Notes under the pieces: model-generated
Databases searched by the model: none
What the model saw: only the letters and a program-made list of their open reading frames with translations
What the model was told of the DNA's origin: nothing
Source: Actinocorallia herbida
GTDB taxonomy: Bacteria > Actinomycetota > Actinomycetes > Streptosporangiales > Streptosporangiaceae
Direction: 5' to 3'
Length of the DNA stretch: 64,000 nt
NCBI RefSeq assembly: GCF_003751225.1
Contig: NZ_RJKE01000001.1
Span: 4,278,001 to 4,342,000, forward strand
Program-made: the position numbers and the translations under genes
Shown here: piece after piece, positions 24,118 through 32,927 of the stretch
Position numbering within the stretch: position 1 is the first letter of the stretch
Layout: every line of letters begins with the position of its first letter

Positions 24118-26283
24118 TCAGGGGGTGGTGAGGACGACCAGGCGCTGGGTGGCGCGGGTCATGGCGACGTAGCGGTCGACGGCGCCGGTGATGCCGTCGC
24201 CGAAATCGTCGGGGTCCAGGAGGACGACGAGGTCGAATTCGAGGCCCTTGGACAGTTCCGGGGTGAGGGTGCGGACGCGGGGGCGGGGCGGGAGTGGGGC
24301 GGTGGTGATGACGCAGGCGGTGCCGTCGGTGTGCTCGGCGAGCCAGGTGTCGAGGAGCGCGTCGAGTTCGGCGGTGGAGCCGTGGTGGACGGGGACGCCG
24401 TTGGCGCGGATCGAGGTGGGCACGTTGGCGTCGGGGAGGGCGGCCCGGATGACGGGTTCGGCCTCTGCCATGACCTCCTCGGGGGTCCGGTAGTTGACGG
24501 TGAGGGACGCCTGGGTGATCCGGTCGAGCCCGACCCGTTCCAGCCGCTCCTGCCAGGACTCGGTGAACCCGTGCCTGGCCTGGGCGCGGTCCCCGACGAT
24601 GGTGAAGCTGCGGGAGGGGTTGCGGGACAGGAGCATCTGCCATTCGGCGTCGGTGAGTTCCTGGGCCTCGTCGACGACGATGTGCGCGAACGGCCCGGCG
24701 AGCATGTCCGGGCTCACCTCGGGCAGGACGGTCTCGTCGATCAGGCTGACCTGGGCGTCCTGGCCCCGCAGCATGGTGACCAGGCCGTGGCCGGACTCGT
24801 CGGGCTCGACGCGTTCGGCGGCTTCGATGAGGGTGTCGACGACCTTGGCCATGTGCTCGCGCTGGGCGGCCAGGGCGGCGTCCTGACGGCGCTTGCGGCG
24901 GGAGGACTCGGGGTCGCCGAGCCGCTGGCGGGCGGCGTCCAGGAGCGGCAGGTCCGACACCGTCCAGGCGTCGGCGTCCGCGCGCTGGAGTGCGCGGATC
25001 TCCTCGGGGGTGAGCCAGGGCGCGCACAGCCGCAGGTAGGCGGGCACCGTCCACAGGTCGCCGATGACGTCGGTCGGCTCCAGGATCGGCCACGCCGAGT
25101 TGAGCGCCATGTGGAGTTCGCGGTGGCGTTCCAGCGACCTGCGCAGCTGGTCTTCGGGGACGTCGTCGCCGCGCTTGTCGATGAGGATGGTGAGGAGTTC
25201 CTGCCAGATCCGCTCGCGGGCCTCGTTGTGCGGGGTGCCGGGGTCTGGGGCGAGGAACGCCTCGGCCCAGTCCTCGACGGTCACCCGCAGGTCCGACCAG
25301 TGGGTCTCCACGAGCAGTCCCTTGGTGGGGGGCTTCTCGTAGAACGCGACGGCCTTGTCGACGGCCTTCACCAGGTCCGCCGACGCCTTGAGCCGGGCCG
25401 CTTCGGGGTCGGGTTCGGTGCGGGCGGCGGGGCCTTCGGGGACGAGGTCGCGCAGGGTGCAGGTCTGGACGCCTTCTTCACCGAGGCTGGGCAGGACGTC
25501 GGCGACATAGGCGAGGTAGGGCTGGTGGGGGCCGACGAACAGGACGCCGCCGCGGTGGTGGCCCAGGCGCGGGTCGGAGTACAGCAGGTAGGCCGAGCGG
25601 TGCAGCGCGACGACGGTCTTGCCGGTGCCGGGTCCGCCGTCGACCACGAGGGCGCCGGTGGATCCGGCGCGGATGATCGCGTCCTGGTCGGACTGGATGG
25701 TGCCCAGGACGTCGCGCATGCGGGCGGAGCGGTGGGTGCCGAGGCTGGCGATGAACGCGGACTGGTCGTCGAGGGCGGCGTGCCCTTCGAATCCGTCGGC
25801 GGTGAACACCTCGTCCCAGTAGTCGCTGATCCGGCCGCGGGTCCACCGGTAGCGGCGGCGGCTGGCCAGGCCCATGGGCTTGGCGTGGGTGGCGCCGAAG
25901 AACGGTTCGGCGGCCGGTGAGCGCCAGTCCAGCAGGAGGCGGCGGCCGTCGGCGTCGGTGAGGCCGAGCCGGCCGACGTAGACGGGGTCGGCGCCGTCGT
26001 CGCCGACCATGTGGCCGAGGCACAGGTCGAGTCCGAAGCGGCGCAGGGTGCGCAGGCGGGAGGCGAGCCGGTGGATCTCCAGGTCGCGGTCCAGCGCGGC
26101 CTGGCCGAGCCCGCCGGGCGCCAGCCGCAGGTCCTCCAGCCGGTCGGACAGTTCCCCGATCGCGTGCCGGAGGCTGGCGTCGATGGCGGCGAAGTGCCGC
26201 TCGTCGCCGGAGATGAGCTTCGGGTCGGCCTTGGCGGCGAGGTTGCCGGGCAGGGCGAAGACGCCGGAGGTGAGCGGGTTCAC
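24118..26283 (-). CDS. helR: HelR/HelD-like RNA polymerase recycling ATPase
   Basis: The 721-residue UvrD/Rep-like superfamily-1 motor has Walker A in VDGGPGTGKTVVALHR, Walker B VVDEAQELTDAEW, VNYRTPEEV, VAMTRATQRLVVLTTP at the end, and an N-terminal region (MNPLTSGVF...) typical of actinobacterial HelR rather than UvrD. HelR proteins release stalled RNA polymerase and dislodge rifamycins. GTG 26283 starts the conserved N-terminus. The 5' region contains a palindrome (26415-26436) resembling the rifamycin-associated element, as described for such genes. Rifamycin-inducible protection is therefore likely. No rifamycin-modifying enzyme is adjacent. Confidence 0.83.
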   Translation of the reverse strand: MNPLTSGVFALPGNLAAKADPKLISGDERHFAAIDASLRHAIGELSDRLEDLRLAPGGLGQAALDRDLEIHRLASRLRTLRRFGLDLCLGHMVGDDGADPVYVGRLGLTDADGRRLLLDWRSPAAEPFFGATHAKPMGLASRRRYRWTRGRISDYWDEVFTADGFEGHAALDDQSAFIASLGTHRSARMRDVLGTIQSDQDAIIRAGSTGALVVDGGPGTGKTVVALHRSAYLLYSDPRLGHHRGGVLFVGPHQPYLAYVADVLPSLGEEGVQTCTLRDLVPEGPAARTEPDPEAARLKASADLVKAVDKAVAFYEKPPTKGLLVETHWSDLRVTVEDWAEAFLAPDPGTPHNEARERIWQELLTILIDKRGDDVPEDQLRRSLERHRELHMALNSAWPILEPTDVIGDLWTVPAYLRLCAPWLTPEEIRALQRADADAWTVSDLPLLDAARQRLGDPESSRRKRRQDAALAAQREHMAKVVDTLIEAAERVEPDESGHGLVTMLRGQDAQVSLIDETVLPEVSPDMLAGPFAHIVVDEAQELTDAEWQMLLSRNPSRSFTIVGDRAQARHGFTESWQERLERVGLDRITQASLTVNYRTPEEVMAEAEPVIRAALPDANVPTSIRANGVPVHHGSTAELDALLDTWLAEHTDGTACVITTAPLPPRPRVRTLTPELSKGLEFDLVVLLDPDDFGDGITGAVDRYVAMTRATQRLVVLTTP

Positions 26284-26414
26284 GTGATCAGCCCCGATCC
26301 GTCGCCGTGGCCCGGGTGTCCCCGTTCCCGCACGACCTGTAGGTCGCCCCTGTACTGCGCATTCCTGTCCCCCGCACGTCGATTTCGCTGAGCTCGACGA
26401 TTGTCGGGCATGAC

Positions 26415-26436
26415 GGGGGTCTTGTGGCAAGCCCCC
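26415..26436. promoter_or_regulatory. Rifamycin-associated-element-like palindrome
   Basis: GGGGGTCTTGTGGCAAGCCC plus CC is an imperfect inverted repeat (CTTG/CAAG inside GGGG/CCCC). From memory of the published element (GGGGCTTGC-GCAAGCCCC style) it is a close match. It lies about 130 bp upstream of the HelR-like start. Confidence 0.55.
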
Positions 26437-26498
26437 TTATGCGCTATAGGTTAAGAGTGGAGGGGAGCGGTCTGTGCCCTTTCCCTTGATCATCGCCC

Positions 26499-26528
26499 GC
26501 GAGGGGGACGGAATTCCGTCCCCCTCGC
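26499..26528. terminator. Perfect 30-bp palindromic terminator
   Basis: GCGAGGGGGACGGAA and its exact complement form a continuous palindrome, 24 bp downstream of the leftward ligase gene that ends at 26552. Confidence 0.8.
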
Positions 26529-26551
26529 GCCGTTTCCGCACTCCCGCAGGG

Positions 26552-28153
26552 TCAGCGGTGGGTTTCGCGGAGCCGGTTCTTCAGCAGCTTGCCCGAGGCG
26601 TTGCGGGGCAGGGCGTCGCAGAACGCGACGCCGGACGGGCATTTGAAGTGGGCGAGGCGTTCCCGGGCGAACGCGATCAGCTCCCGTTCCTCCAGCCGGG
26701 CGCCGGGCCGCCGCACGACGATCGCGTACGGGGATTCGCCCCACCGCGCCGACGGGATCCCGATCACCGCGGCCTCCAGCACCGACGGGTGCTCGGTGAG
26801 GACGCTCTCGACCTCGGCCGGGTAGACGTTCTCGCCGCCGGTGACGATCATGTCCTTGAGCCTGTCGTGCAGGTAGAGGAATCCGTCCTCGTCGAAGGAT
26901 CCGCCGTCGCCGGTGCGCAGCCGCCCGTCGGGCAGGAGCGCCTCGGCGGTGGCCTCGGGCCGCCGCCAGTACCCCTGCATGACGTGCCCGCCGCCGATGA
27001 CGACCTCGCCGCGCTCCCCGGCGGGCAGCTCCTTCAGCGTCTCGGGGTCGACGATCTGGATCGGCACGCCCAGCATGGGCCTGCCGGCCGACACCAGCCG
27101 CCGTTCCTGCCCGGGTTCCGGCAGGTGGTCGGCGGGGGCGAGCATGGTCACGCCGCCGGTGGATTCGGTGAGCCCGTAGGACTGGAGGAACTTGCAGCCG
27201 ATCGTGCGGGTCGCCTCGTGGATCACCGGCAGCGGGATGGGCGACGCCCCGTACACGACGTACTTGAGCGCGCTCCAGTCGGCGTCCTGGACGCCGGGCA
27301 GGGCGATGAGCCGCTGGATGAGGGTGGGGACGAGCGCGGCGTGCGAGACGCGGCGGGCGATCAGCAGGTCGCGCAGGCCCTCGGGGTCGGCGGCGAGTTC
27401 CAGGAGGAGGGCTGCGCCGTTGACGAGCGCGACCATCGCGAGGCCGAATCCGGAGACGTGGAAGTACGGGATCGGCGCCATCGCCACCGACGTGGTGTCG
27501 AGTTCGATGCCGTAGTGCATGGTGGCGAGGGCCTGGCCGAGGTTCCGGCCGCTCAGCATGATGCCCTTGGGCAGCCCGGTCGTCCCGGAGGTGTAGAAGA
27601 TGAGCGCGGTGTCCTCGGGGTCGGCCCGGTGGCCGGGGTCGCCGCCGTCGGGCGCGGCCGCGAGCCACGCCTCGTACCCGGTGGTGCCGGGGGCTGCGTC
27701 GGCGGTGACGACCCGCGCGAGTGACGGGACGGTCCCGGCCTCGGGGGCGAGGCCACCGTCTCCGGCGCCGAACACCACTGCGGACGGTTCGGCGTCGCGG
27801 AGGATCTGGAGGACCTCGCGGGGGTGCAGCCGGTTGTTGACGGCGGTGGCGATCGCGCCGATCTTCGCGGCGCCGTGCAGGACCTCGAGGAACGCCGCGG
27901 AGTTCACGCCGATGTAGGCGACCCGGTCTCCGGGGCCGACGCCGTCGGCGAGCAGGGCCCGCGCGACGCGGGAGGCGCGTGCTTCGAGCTGCCCGAACGT
28001 GGTGGTCCTGCCGGGTTCCAGGACGGCGGGCAGGTCGGGGGTGGCGGCGGCGCGGCGGCGCAGCAGGTCGGCGAACCGCTCGACGCGGGTGCCGTCGGCG
28101 TGCAGCGCGTAGTGCGGGTGGGGGCTGGCCTCCTGGACGGCGGTGGCGCTCAC
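26552..28153 (-). CDS. Acyl-CoA synthetase / AMP-dependent ligase
   Basis: The 533-residue ligase has FYTSGTTGLPKGIML (about 190), YGLTESTGG, LRTGDGGSFDEDGF, the hinge HDRLKDMIVTGGENVYPAE and catalytic lysine in NASGKLLKNRL. The GTG start at 28153 overlaps the preceding gene's stop (GTGA). It is last in the six-gene leftward operon beginning at 31212. It shares motif wording with the ligase at 20514, so the two are probably paralogues acting on related acids in one pathway. Activation of an aromatic, terpenoid or fatty acid is inferred from context only. Confidence 0.9.
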   Translation of the reverse strand: MSATAVQEASPHPHYALHADGTRVERFADLLRRRAAATPDLPAVLEPGRTTTFGQLEARASRVARALLADGVGPGDRVAYIGVNSAAFLEVLHGAAKIGAIATAVNNRLHPREVLQILRDAEPSAVVFGAGDGGLAPEAGTVPSLARVVTADAAPGTTGYEAWLAAAPDGGDPGHRADPEDTALIFYTSGTTGLPKGIMLSGRNLGQALATMHYGIELDTTSVAMAPIPYFHVSGFGLAMVALVNGAALLLELAADPEGLRDLLIARRVSHAALVPTLIQRLIALPGVQDADWSALKYVVYGASPIPLPVIHEATRTIGCKFLQSYGLTESTGGVTMLAPADHLPEPGQERRLVSAGRPMLGVPIQIVDPETLKELPAGERGEVVIGGGHVMQGYWRRPEATAEALLPDGRLRTGDGGSFDEDGFLYLHDRLKDMIVTGGENVYPAEVESVLTEHPSVLEAAVIGIPSARWGESPYAIVVRRPGARLEERELIAFARERLAHFKCPSGVAFCDALPRNASGKLLKNRLRETHR

Positions 28154-29205
28154 CGGGTGCCTCCCTTGAAGTCGAACGGGGCGAAGACGGGCGGCTCGAA
28201 GATGCCGGGCGGGGCGGCGACGACCTCGTGCAGGGCCCGGATGACGGGTCCGGAGGTGATGAACTGGCCCGCGGTGGTCCTGCTGGAGGGGTCGTCGGGT
28301 TCGATGAGGTTGAGGGTCATCGTCATGCCGGGCCTGCCCTGGACGGTGATGGTCCAGTGGTCGCGTCCGGCGTATTCGGGCAGGTCGGGGTCCATCGTCC
28401 AGATGATCGCGAGGGTGAGGACGCGGCGGCCGCCGCTGACGACGTGCCAGCGCCACTCGGTGGCCGCGACGGTGCCCTCCTTGATGGTCCCGGCGGGCAC
28501 TTCGAGGTCGCGGACCGACGCCCGGACCTTGTGGTCGGACTCGATGCGGTCGACGGGCAGGTTCATCCGCTCGGCCATGAACGCGAGGGTCTCGCCGTAC
28601 AGCATCCCGTACATCACCGGCAGGTCCCCGCCGGTGAGGTCGACGGTGGCGGGGTCGGCGCCCATGCCCATGACGTCGAACACGAAGTTCGGGTCGGGCA
28701 CGCGGCTGGCGTCCAGGACCTCGTCGATCTGGACGTGCTCGACGTCCAGGCAGGCGCCGGTCAGGGCGAGGGCGATCCGTTCGCCGACGACGCCGGGGCT
28801 GATCCCGACCCCGTACAGGGTCGTGCCGCCCGCCTCGCACGCGTCCAGGAACATCCGTTCGCGGTCGGCGCCGTGGGCGCGCGGGAAGTGGTGGCCGGCG
28901 GTGGTGATGACGTTCTTGCCCGACCGCAGGAGCGCGCACAGGTCGGCGTCGTGGGTCTCGTAGGGGACCTGGAGGCGGGGCGCGTGGATGACGACGTCGG
29001 CGGGGGTCGCGAGGATCTCGGCCCGGTCGCGGGTGGCGATGACGCCGGTGGGCGCGCGGCGGGCGATGTCGCCGGCGTCGCGGCCGGCCTTGCGGTCCCC
29101 GTAGACGAACAGTCCGGCGAGTTCCAGGCCGGGGGTGTCCAGGACGGCGCGCAGGGTGGTCTTGCCGATCGCGCCGGTGGCCCACTGGATCACGCGGAGG
29201 GTCAT
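28150..29205 (-). CDS. DapB-fold dehydrogenase (2,4-diaminopentanoate dehydrogenase-like)
   Basis: The 351-residue protein begins LRVIQWATGAIGKTTLRAVL, a Rossmann nucleotide site, followed by ELAGLFVYGDRKAGRDAG, the layout of dihydrodipicolinate-reductase-like oxidoreductases. The C-terminal part is longer than true DapB and matches the NAD(P)-binding family often seen beside acyl-CoA genes in actinobacteria. Four-base overlaps with both neighbours show tight coupling. The substrate is not known; reduction of an aldehyde/ketone or an amino-acid-like intermediate is possible. Named by fold only. Confidence 0.75.
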   Translation of the reverse strand: MTLRVIQWATGAIGKTTLRAVLDTPGLELAGLFVYGDRKAGRDAGDIARRAPTGVIATRDRAEILATPADVVIHAPRLQVPYETHDADLCALLRSGKNVITTAGHHFPRAHGADRERMFLDACEAGGTTLYGVGISPGVVGERIALALTGACLDVEHVQIDEVLDASRVPDPNFVFDVMGMGADPATVDLTGGDLPVMYGMLYGETLAFMAERMNLPVDRIESDHKVRASVRDLEVPAGTIKEGTVAATEWRWHVVSGGRRVLTLAIIWTMDPDLPEYAGRDHWTITVQGRPGMTMTLNLIEPDDPSSRTTAGQFITSGPVIRALHEVVAAPPGIFEPPVFAPFDFKGGTR

Positions 29206-29900
29206 GCGGTCTCCTTCGGGGTGAGGCGCAGGAGGAGCCCGGCGACGGTGTGCTCGGCGGCCTCGGGCGCGGCGATGTCGGCGGCGACGAGGCCGCGCCG
29301 CCCGGTGGCGGGGACGAACCTGATCACGGCGTCCCCGGCGGTGATCGCGGTGGGCCCGGCGGGCTCCGCGTCGAGGAGTTCGGCCCACAGTGCCGCGGCC
29401 TGCTCGGGTTCGGTGACGGCGAGGTCGACGGCCAGGAGCCGGCCGGTGGGGGCGTCGGCGGGCCGGGCGGGGGTGTCCCAGGTGTCGTAGTGCCAGTGGG
29501 CGCCGTCGGGCAGCCGGTCGGCCTCCAGCATCGCGCCGAGCCTGCCGGGCTTGAACTGGACGATGTCGGCGCCGTGGAAGTCCTGCCGGTGCGCGACCTC
29601 GACGCCGAGCTTCGCGGCGCGTTCCACGAGTGCGTCGGTGTCGGGGACCTTCACGCCGACGACGTAGCCGCCTTCGCCGCGCTTGAGGAACCCGTGCAGG
29701 GCGGATTCGGGCGTGGCGGGGGCGACGATCTCCAGGTAGGTGCCGTCGCCGAGCCCGAGGATCTCGTTGACGATGCCCCAGGAGGCCAGTTCGGGGTCGG
29801 GGAAGCCGGGCGGCACGCCCAGGAGGGCGCGGGCCGCCGCCGCGGCCGGGGCGAGGTCGGCGGCGGCGACGGTGGCCTGGACGAGGAGCGGCCCGCTCAT
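29202..29900 (-). CDS. VOC/glyoxalase-like domain protein
   Basis: The 232-residue protein comprises two beta-alpha-beta-beta-beta modules (YLEIVAPATPESA in the first, LLAVDLAVTEPEQAAALWAEL in the second), as in vicinal-oxygen-chelate proteins. Histidine/glutamate metal ligands are plausible (AHRQDFHGADIV) but not certain. It sits in a run of overlapping genes with a DapB-like dehydrogenase and an SDR, so an isomerase, dioxygenase or binding role for the pathway intermediate is likely. Confidence 0.75.
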   Translation of the reverse strand: MSGPLLVQATVAAADLAPAAAAARALLGVPPGFPDPELASWGIVNEILGLGDGTYLEIVAPATPESALHGFLKRGEGGYVVGVKVPDTDALVERAAKLGVEVAHRQDFHGADIVQFKPGRLGAMLEADRLPDGAHWHYDTWDTPARPADAPTGRLLAVDLAVTEPEQAAALWAELLDAEPAGPTAITAGDAVIRFVPATGRRGLVAADIAAPEAAEHTVAGLLLRLTPKETA

Positions 29901-30649
29901 CGGCCGGTCCGCAGTTCGGTGGCGTGCAGGAGCCTGGCCAGGCCGCGCTGGTAGCGGGCGGGGTCGCGGGCGAGGCGGGCGCGGGAGTCCACGGCCATCC
30001 AGTCGGTGTCGCAGACGTGCTCGCCGCGCAGCATCGCCTTCAGTCCTGCCTTGGCGATGTCGGAGGGCTGCTCCTTGTCGCCGGCGACGTGCCCGGCCAT
30101 GCGGGTGTCGACGGAGCCGACGATGAGGGCGGTGACGCGGGTGCCCTGGGGCTCGAGTTCGTCCCGGGTGATGCCGCTCAGGTAGAGGGTGGCGACCTTG
30201 GAGGTGGAGTAGCCGCCCATGAAGGGGGTGGGGGCGATCGCGGCGACGGACAGCACGTTGATGATGGCGCCGCCGCCGTTGGCGCCCAGGACGGGCGCGA
30301 ACGCGCGGGTGGTGTTGAGGGGGCCGAAGTAGTTGACCTCCATCTCCTGGCGGGCGGCGTCCGGGTCGTCGGCCAGGACCAGGCGCTGCCCGGCGTGGTA
30401 GCCGGCGTTGTTGATGAGCAGGGACACGTCGGAGCAGGCCGCGGCGGCCTTGGCGACCTGGTCGCGGTCGGTGACGTCGATCGCGACGGCCTCGGCGCCG
30501 GCGTCGAGGAGTTCGGCGGGGACGGAGCCGGGGTCGCGCGCCCCGGCGTAGACCTTGGCGCCGCGGGCGAGGAGTTCGGCGGCGAACGCGGCGCCGATGC
30601 CGCGGTTGGCGCCGGTGACCAGGGCGGTGAAGTCCTTGAGGTCGCTCAC
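29897..30649 (-). CDS. Short-chain dehydrogenase/reductase
   Basis: The 250-residue SDR has TALVTGANRGIGAAFAAEL near the N-terminus, NNAGYHAG, catalytic serine in NVLSVAAIAPT and YSTSK (tyrosine, lysine). GTG 30649 overlaps the upstream stop (GTGA) and the 3' end overlaps the VOC gene. Oxidation or reduction of an alcohol/ketone in the same pathway is expected; cofactor preference for NADP(H) is suggested by the basic residues GARDPGS after beta-2. Confidence 0.87.
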   Translation of the reverse strand: MSDLKDFTALVTGANRGIGAAFAAELLARGAKVYAGARDPGSVPAELLDAGAEAVAIDVTDRDQVAKAAAACSDVSLLINNAGYHAGQRLVLADDPDAARQEMEVNYFGPLNTTRAFAPVLGANGGGAIINVLSVAAIAPTPFMGGYSTSKVATLYLSGITRDELEPQGTRVTALIVGSVDTRMAGHVAGDKEQPSDIAKAGLKAMLRGEHVCDTDWMAVDSRARLARDPARYQRGLARLLHATELRTGR

Positions 30650-31212
30650 TGGGCGGCCCCGTTCGCCTGGGCGCGGGCGGTGCCGGCGTAGACGGGGTCG
30701 GCGGGGTACTTGGCGCCGCGGGTGAGGACGTCGGTGTCGGGGACGAGCATGCCGAACAGCCAGGTCTCGGCGGCGGCGGCGTCGTGGCTCCACTCCCACA
30801 GCAGGGCGCGGTGGGCGATGCCCCAGCGGCCGTCGTGGCGCTCGAGGCGGTCGAGGATGCGGGCGCCGACGAAGCTGCTGCCGGGGCCGTCGGGGGTGCG
30901 GACGGCGCTGAAGGTGACGACGTAGGACTCGGCGGCGGCGGTGTCGCCGTCGAGGTCGATCAGCACGTTGGTCATGCAGTGCATGGTCCGGCCGCGGGGG
31001 TGGGTGAGGACCGGGGTGATGTCGGCGACGTAGTCTTCGGCGGTGCCGGTGAACACGCCGCCGTGGTCCTCGGTGGCGCCGGGAAGGTAGCAGGCGGCGA
31101 GGCCCGCGGCGTCGCCGCGGTCGGCCGAGCGCAGGTAGCGGGTCAGCAGCTCGGTGATCTCCTGCTTGTCGAGCAGGGCGCGTACGGCGCTGTCGTGGTC
31201 GGGGTGGGACAT
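30646..31212 (-). CDS. SnoaL/NTF2-like protein
   Basis: The 188-residue protein has an N-terminal helix and cone fold typical of SnoaL-4 proteins: ITELLTRYLRSADRGDAAGL, GRTMHCMTNVLIDLDGD, then ESYVVTFSAV. Family members are small hydratases, isomerases or dehydratase-like enzymes in aromatic and steroid pathways. ATG 31212 follows a GGAGGAGG leader. First gene of the six-gene leftward operon controlled from the divergent operator region 31213-31428. Confidence 0.8.
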   Translation of the reverse strand: MSHPDHDSAVRALLDKQEITELLTRYLRSADRGDAAGLAACYLPGATEDHGGVFTGTAEDYVADITPVLTHPRGRTMHCMTNVLIDLDGDTAAAESYVVTFSAVRTPDGPGSSFVGARILDRLERHDGRWGIAHRALLWEWSHDAAAAETWLFGMLVPDTDVLTRGAKYPADPVYAGTARAQANGAAQ

Positions 31213-31253
31213 GGGACCTCCTCCTCTTTCGCGGGGTGTGACCCCCGCCTCCC

Positions 31254-31276
31254 TCACGCTACAACTAAGAGAGTGA
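31254..31276 (-). promoter_or_regulatory. Shared operator copy 3
   Basis: On the minus strand it reads TCACTCTCTTAGTTGTAGCG plus TGA, with inverted TCAC/GTGA ends. It lies 42 bp upstream of the leftward SnoaL-like start. Confidence 0.65.
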
Positions 31277-31338
31277 ATCGGCCAAGGGGTCTCTTCGCCG
31301 AACCGGCAAGATCGACATATCGGCCTCATAACAAGCCG

Positions 31339-31369
31339 TTGACGTGGTCACTCTTTTTGTTGTAGCAAG
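31339..31369 (+). promoter_or_regulatory. Rightward promoter with shared operator copy 4
   Basis: TTGACG (31339-31344) and TAGCAA (31363-31368) flank an 18-bp spacer. The operator TCACTCTTTTTGTTGTAGCA (from 31348) covers spacer and -10, the same arrangement as at 16662-16691. A second inverted pair, TCACA/TGTGA, lies at 31389-31405. Confidence 0.55.
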
Positions 31370-31428
31370 GGTGTGACCGGACCCACACTCACAACTGAAG
31401 TGTGAACGGCGAGAGGAGCCCGCCGCCC

Positions 31429-32208
31429 ATGTCCCACGATCCGCCCCCCGAACTGAGGGTCGGCGACCTGACGCTCAGCTTCGGTGGAGTGACCGCACTC
31501 GACCGGGTGTCCCTCACCGTGGCCCCCGGCGAGATCTGCGGTCTCATCGGGCCCAACGGCGCAGGCAAGACCACCCTGTTCAACTGCGTCACCCGCCTGT
31601 ACCGGCCCGACTCCGGCACCATCGCCTTCGCCGGGCACGACCTGCTGCGGACCCGCCCCGACCGGATCGTCCGGCTCGGCATCGCCCGCACCTTCCAGAA
31701 CCTCGCGCTGTTCCCGTCCCTGACCGTCCTGGAGAACACCCTCCTGGGCGCGCACTCCCGCGACGGATCCGGGTTCACCGCATCCCTGCTCGGCCTGCCC
31801 GCCACCCGCTCGGCGCACCGCCGCCTCACCACCGAGGCACGCGAGATCCTCGCCGACCTGGGCCTGTCCGACGTCGCCGACCAGCCCGCGGCCGGGCTCC
31901 CGTTCGGCACCCTCAAGCGCGTCGAACTCGCCCGCGCCCTCGCCGGCCACCCCCGCCTGCTCCTGCTCGACGAGCCCGCGGGCGGCCTCACCCACGCCGA
32001 GGTCGATGAGCTGGGCGAACTGATCCTGCGGCTGCGCGCCGAACGCGGCCTGGGCGCCCTCCTGGTCGAGCACCACATGGGCCTGGTCATGGGCATCAGC
32101 GACCACGTCGTCGCCATGGAGTCCGGCCGCGAGATCGCCGACGGCACCCCCGAGGACGTCCGCGCCGACGAACGGGTCCTGGCGGCCTACCTGGGGAGGA
32201 CCGCATGA
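31429..32208 (+). CDS. livG: ABC transporter ATPase, LivG-type
   Basis: The 259-residue ATPase has Walker A GPNGAGKTT, Q-loop TFQNLALFPSLTVLEN, signature-like GLPFGTLKRVELARAL and LLLLDEPAGGL, then the LivG-specific C-terminal helix (HHMGLVMGISDHVVAMESG). ATG 31429 is preferred over GTG 31402 because AGAGGAG lies 9-12 bases upstream. First gene of the importer operon. With LivF it powers uptake of a branched-chain amino acid or, in catabolic clusters, aromatic or other organic acids. Confidence 0.92.
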   Translation: MSHDPPPELRVGDLTLSFGGVTALDRVSLTVAPGEICGLIGPNGAGKTTLFNCVTRLYRPDSGTIAFAGHDLLRTRPDRIVRLGIARTFQNLALFPSLTVLENTLLGAHSRDGSGFTASLLGLPATRSAHRRLTTEAREILADLGLSDVADQPAAGLPFGTLKRVELARALAGHPRLLLLDEPAGGLTHAEVDELGELILRLRAERGLGALLVEHHMGLVMGISDHVVAMESGREIADGTPEDVRADERVLAAYLGRTA

Positions 32209-32915
32209 GCCTGCTCGAGGTCACCGGCCTGTGCGCCGGATACGGCCCGGCCCGCGTCCTGCACGGCCTCGACCTGACCGTCGAGGCGGGCGAGGTCGTC
32301 GTGGTGCTCGGCGCCAACGGCGCCGGCAAGACCACCACGATGCGCGCCCTGTCCGGGCTCATCCCGCACACCGGCGCCATCTCCTTCGACGGGACCCCGC
32401 TGGACGGGCTCGCCCCGCCCCAGATCGTCGCCGCCGGTGTCAGCCTCGTCCCGCAAGGCCGCGGCACGTTCTCGCACCTGTCGGTCCTGGACAACCTGCG
32501 GGTCGGCGCCGCCCTGCGCAAGGACACCGCCGGGATCGCCGCCGACATCGACACCTGGTGCGGGGTGTTCCCGATCCTCGCCCGCCGCGCCGGGCAGGAG
32601 GCCGGGACCCTGTCGGGCGGCGAGCAGCAGATGCTCGCGGTCGCCCGCGCGCTGATGAGCCGCCCCAAACTCCTGCTGTGCGACGAGCCGAGCCTCGGCC
32701 TCGCCCCCAAGATCGTCGGGGAGCTGTTCGACGTGCTCGCCGAGGTCAACCGGGAGCAGGGCACCGCGCTGCTGCTGGTCGAACAGAACGCCGACCTCGC
32801 ACTCCGCCTCGCCTCCCGCGTCTACCTGCTGGAGGTCGGCCGGGTCGTCGCCGAGGGCGACGCCGACCGCTTCCGCGGCGACGAGTCCATCCGCCGCGCC
32901 TACCTCGGCCTGTAA
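32205..32915 (+). CDS. livF: ABC transporter ATPase, LivF-type
   Basis: The 236-residue ATPase has Walker A GANGAGKTT, VPQGRGTFSHLSVLDNL, signature LSGGEQQMLAVARALM and LLLCDEPSLGLAPK, all LivF-like. ATG overlaps the livG stop (ATGA). Pairs with LivG as the nucleotide-binding heterodimer of the importer. Confidence 0.93.
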   Translation: MSLLEVTGLCAGYGPARVLHGLDLTVEAGEVVVVLGANGAGKTTTMRALSGLIPHTGAISFDGTPLDGLAPPQIVAAGVSLVPQGRGTFSHLSVLDNLRVGAALRKDTAGIAADIDTWCGVFPILARRAGQEAGTLSGGEQQMLAVARALMSRPKLLLCDEPSLGLAPKIVGELFDVLAEVNREQGTALLLVEQNADLALRLASRVYLLEVGRVVAEGDADRFRGDESIRRAYLGL

Positions 32916-32927
32916 GGGGAGACAGAG

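Noticed and set aside
26572-28153. Single large fusion of the ligase with the upstream dehydrogenase region
   Set aside because: The long open frame upstream of 28153 is the out-of-frame image of the DapB-like gene; a GTGA overlap and a conserved N-terminus mark the ligase start.
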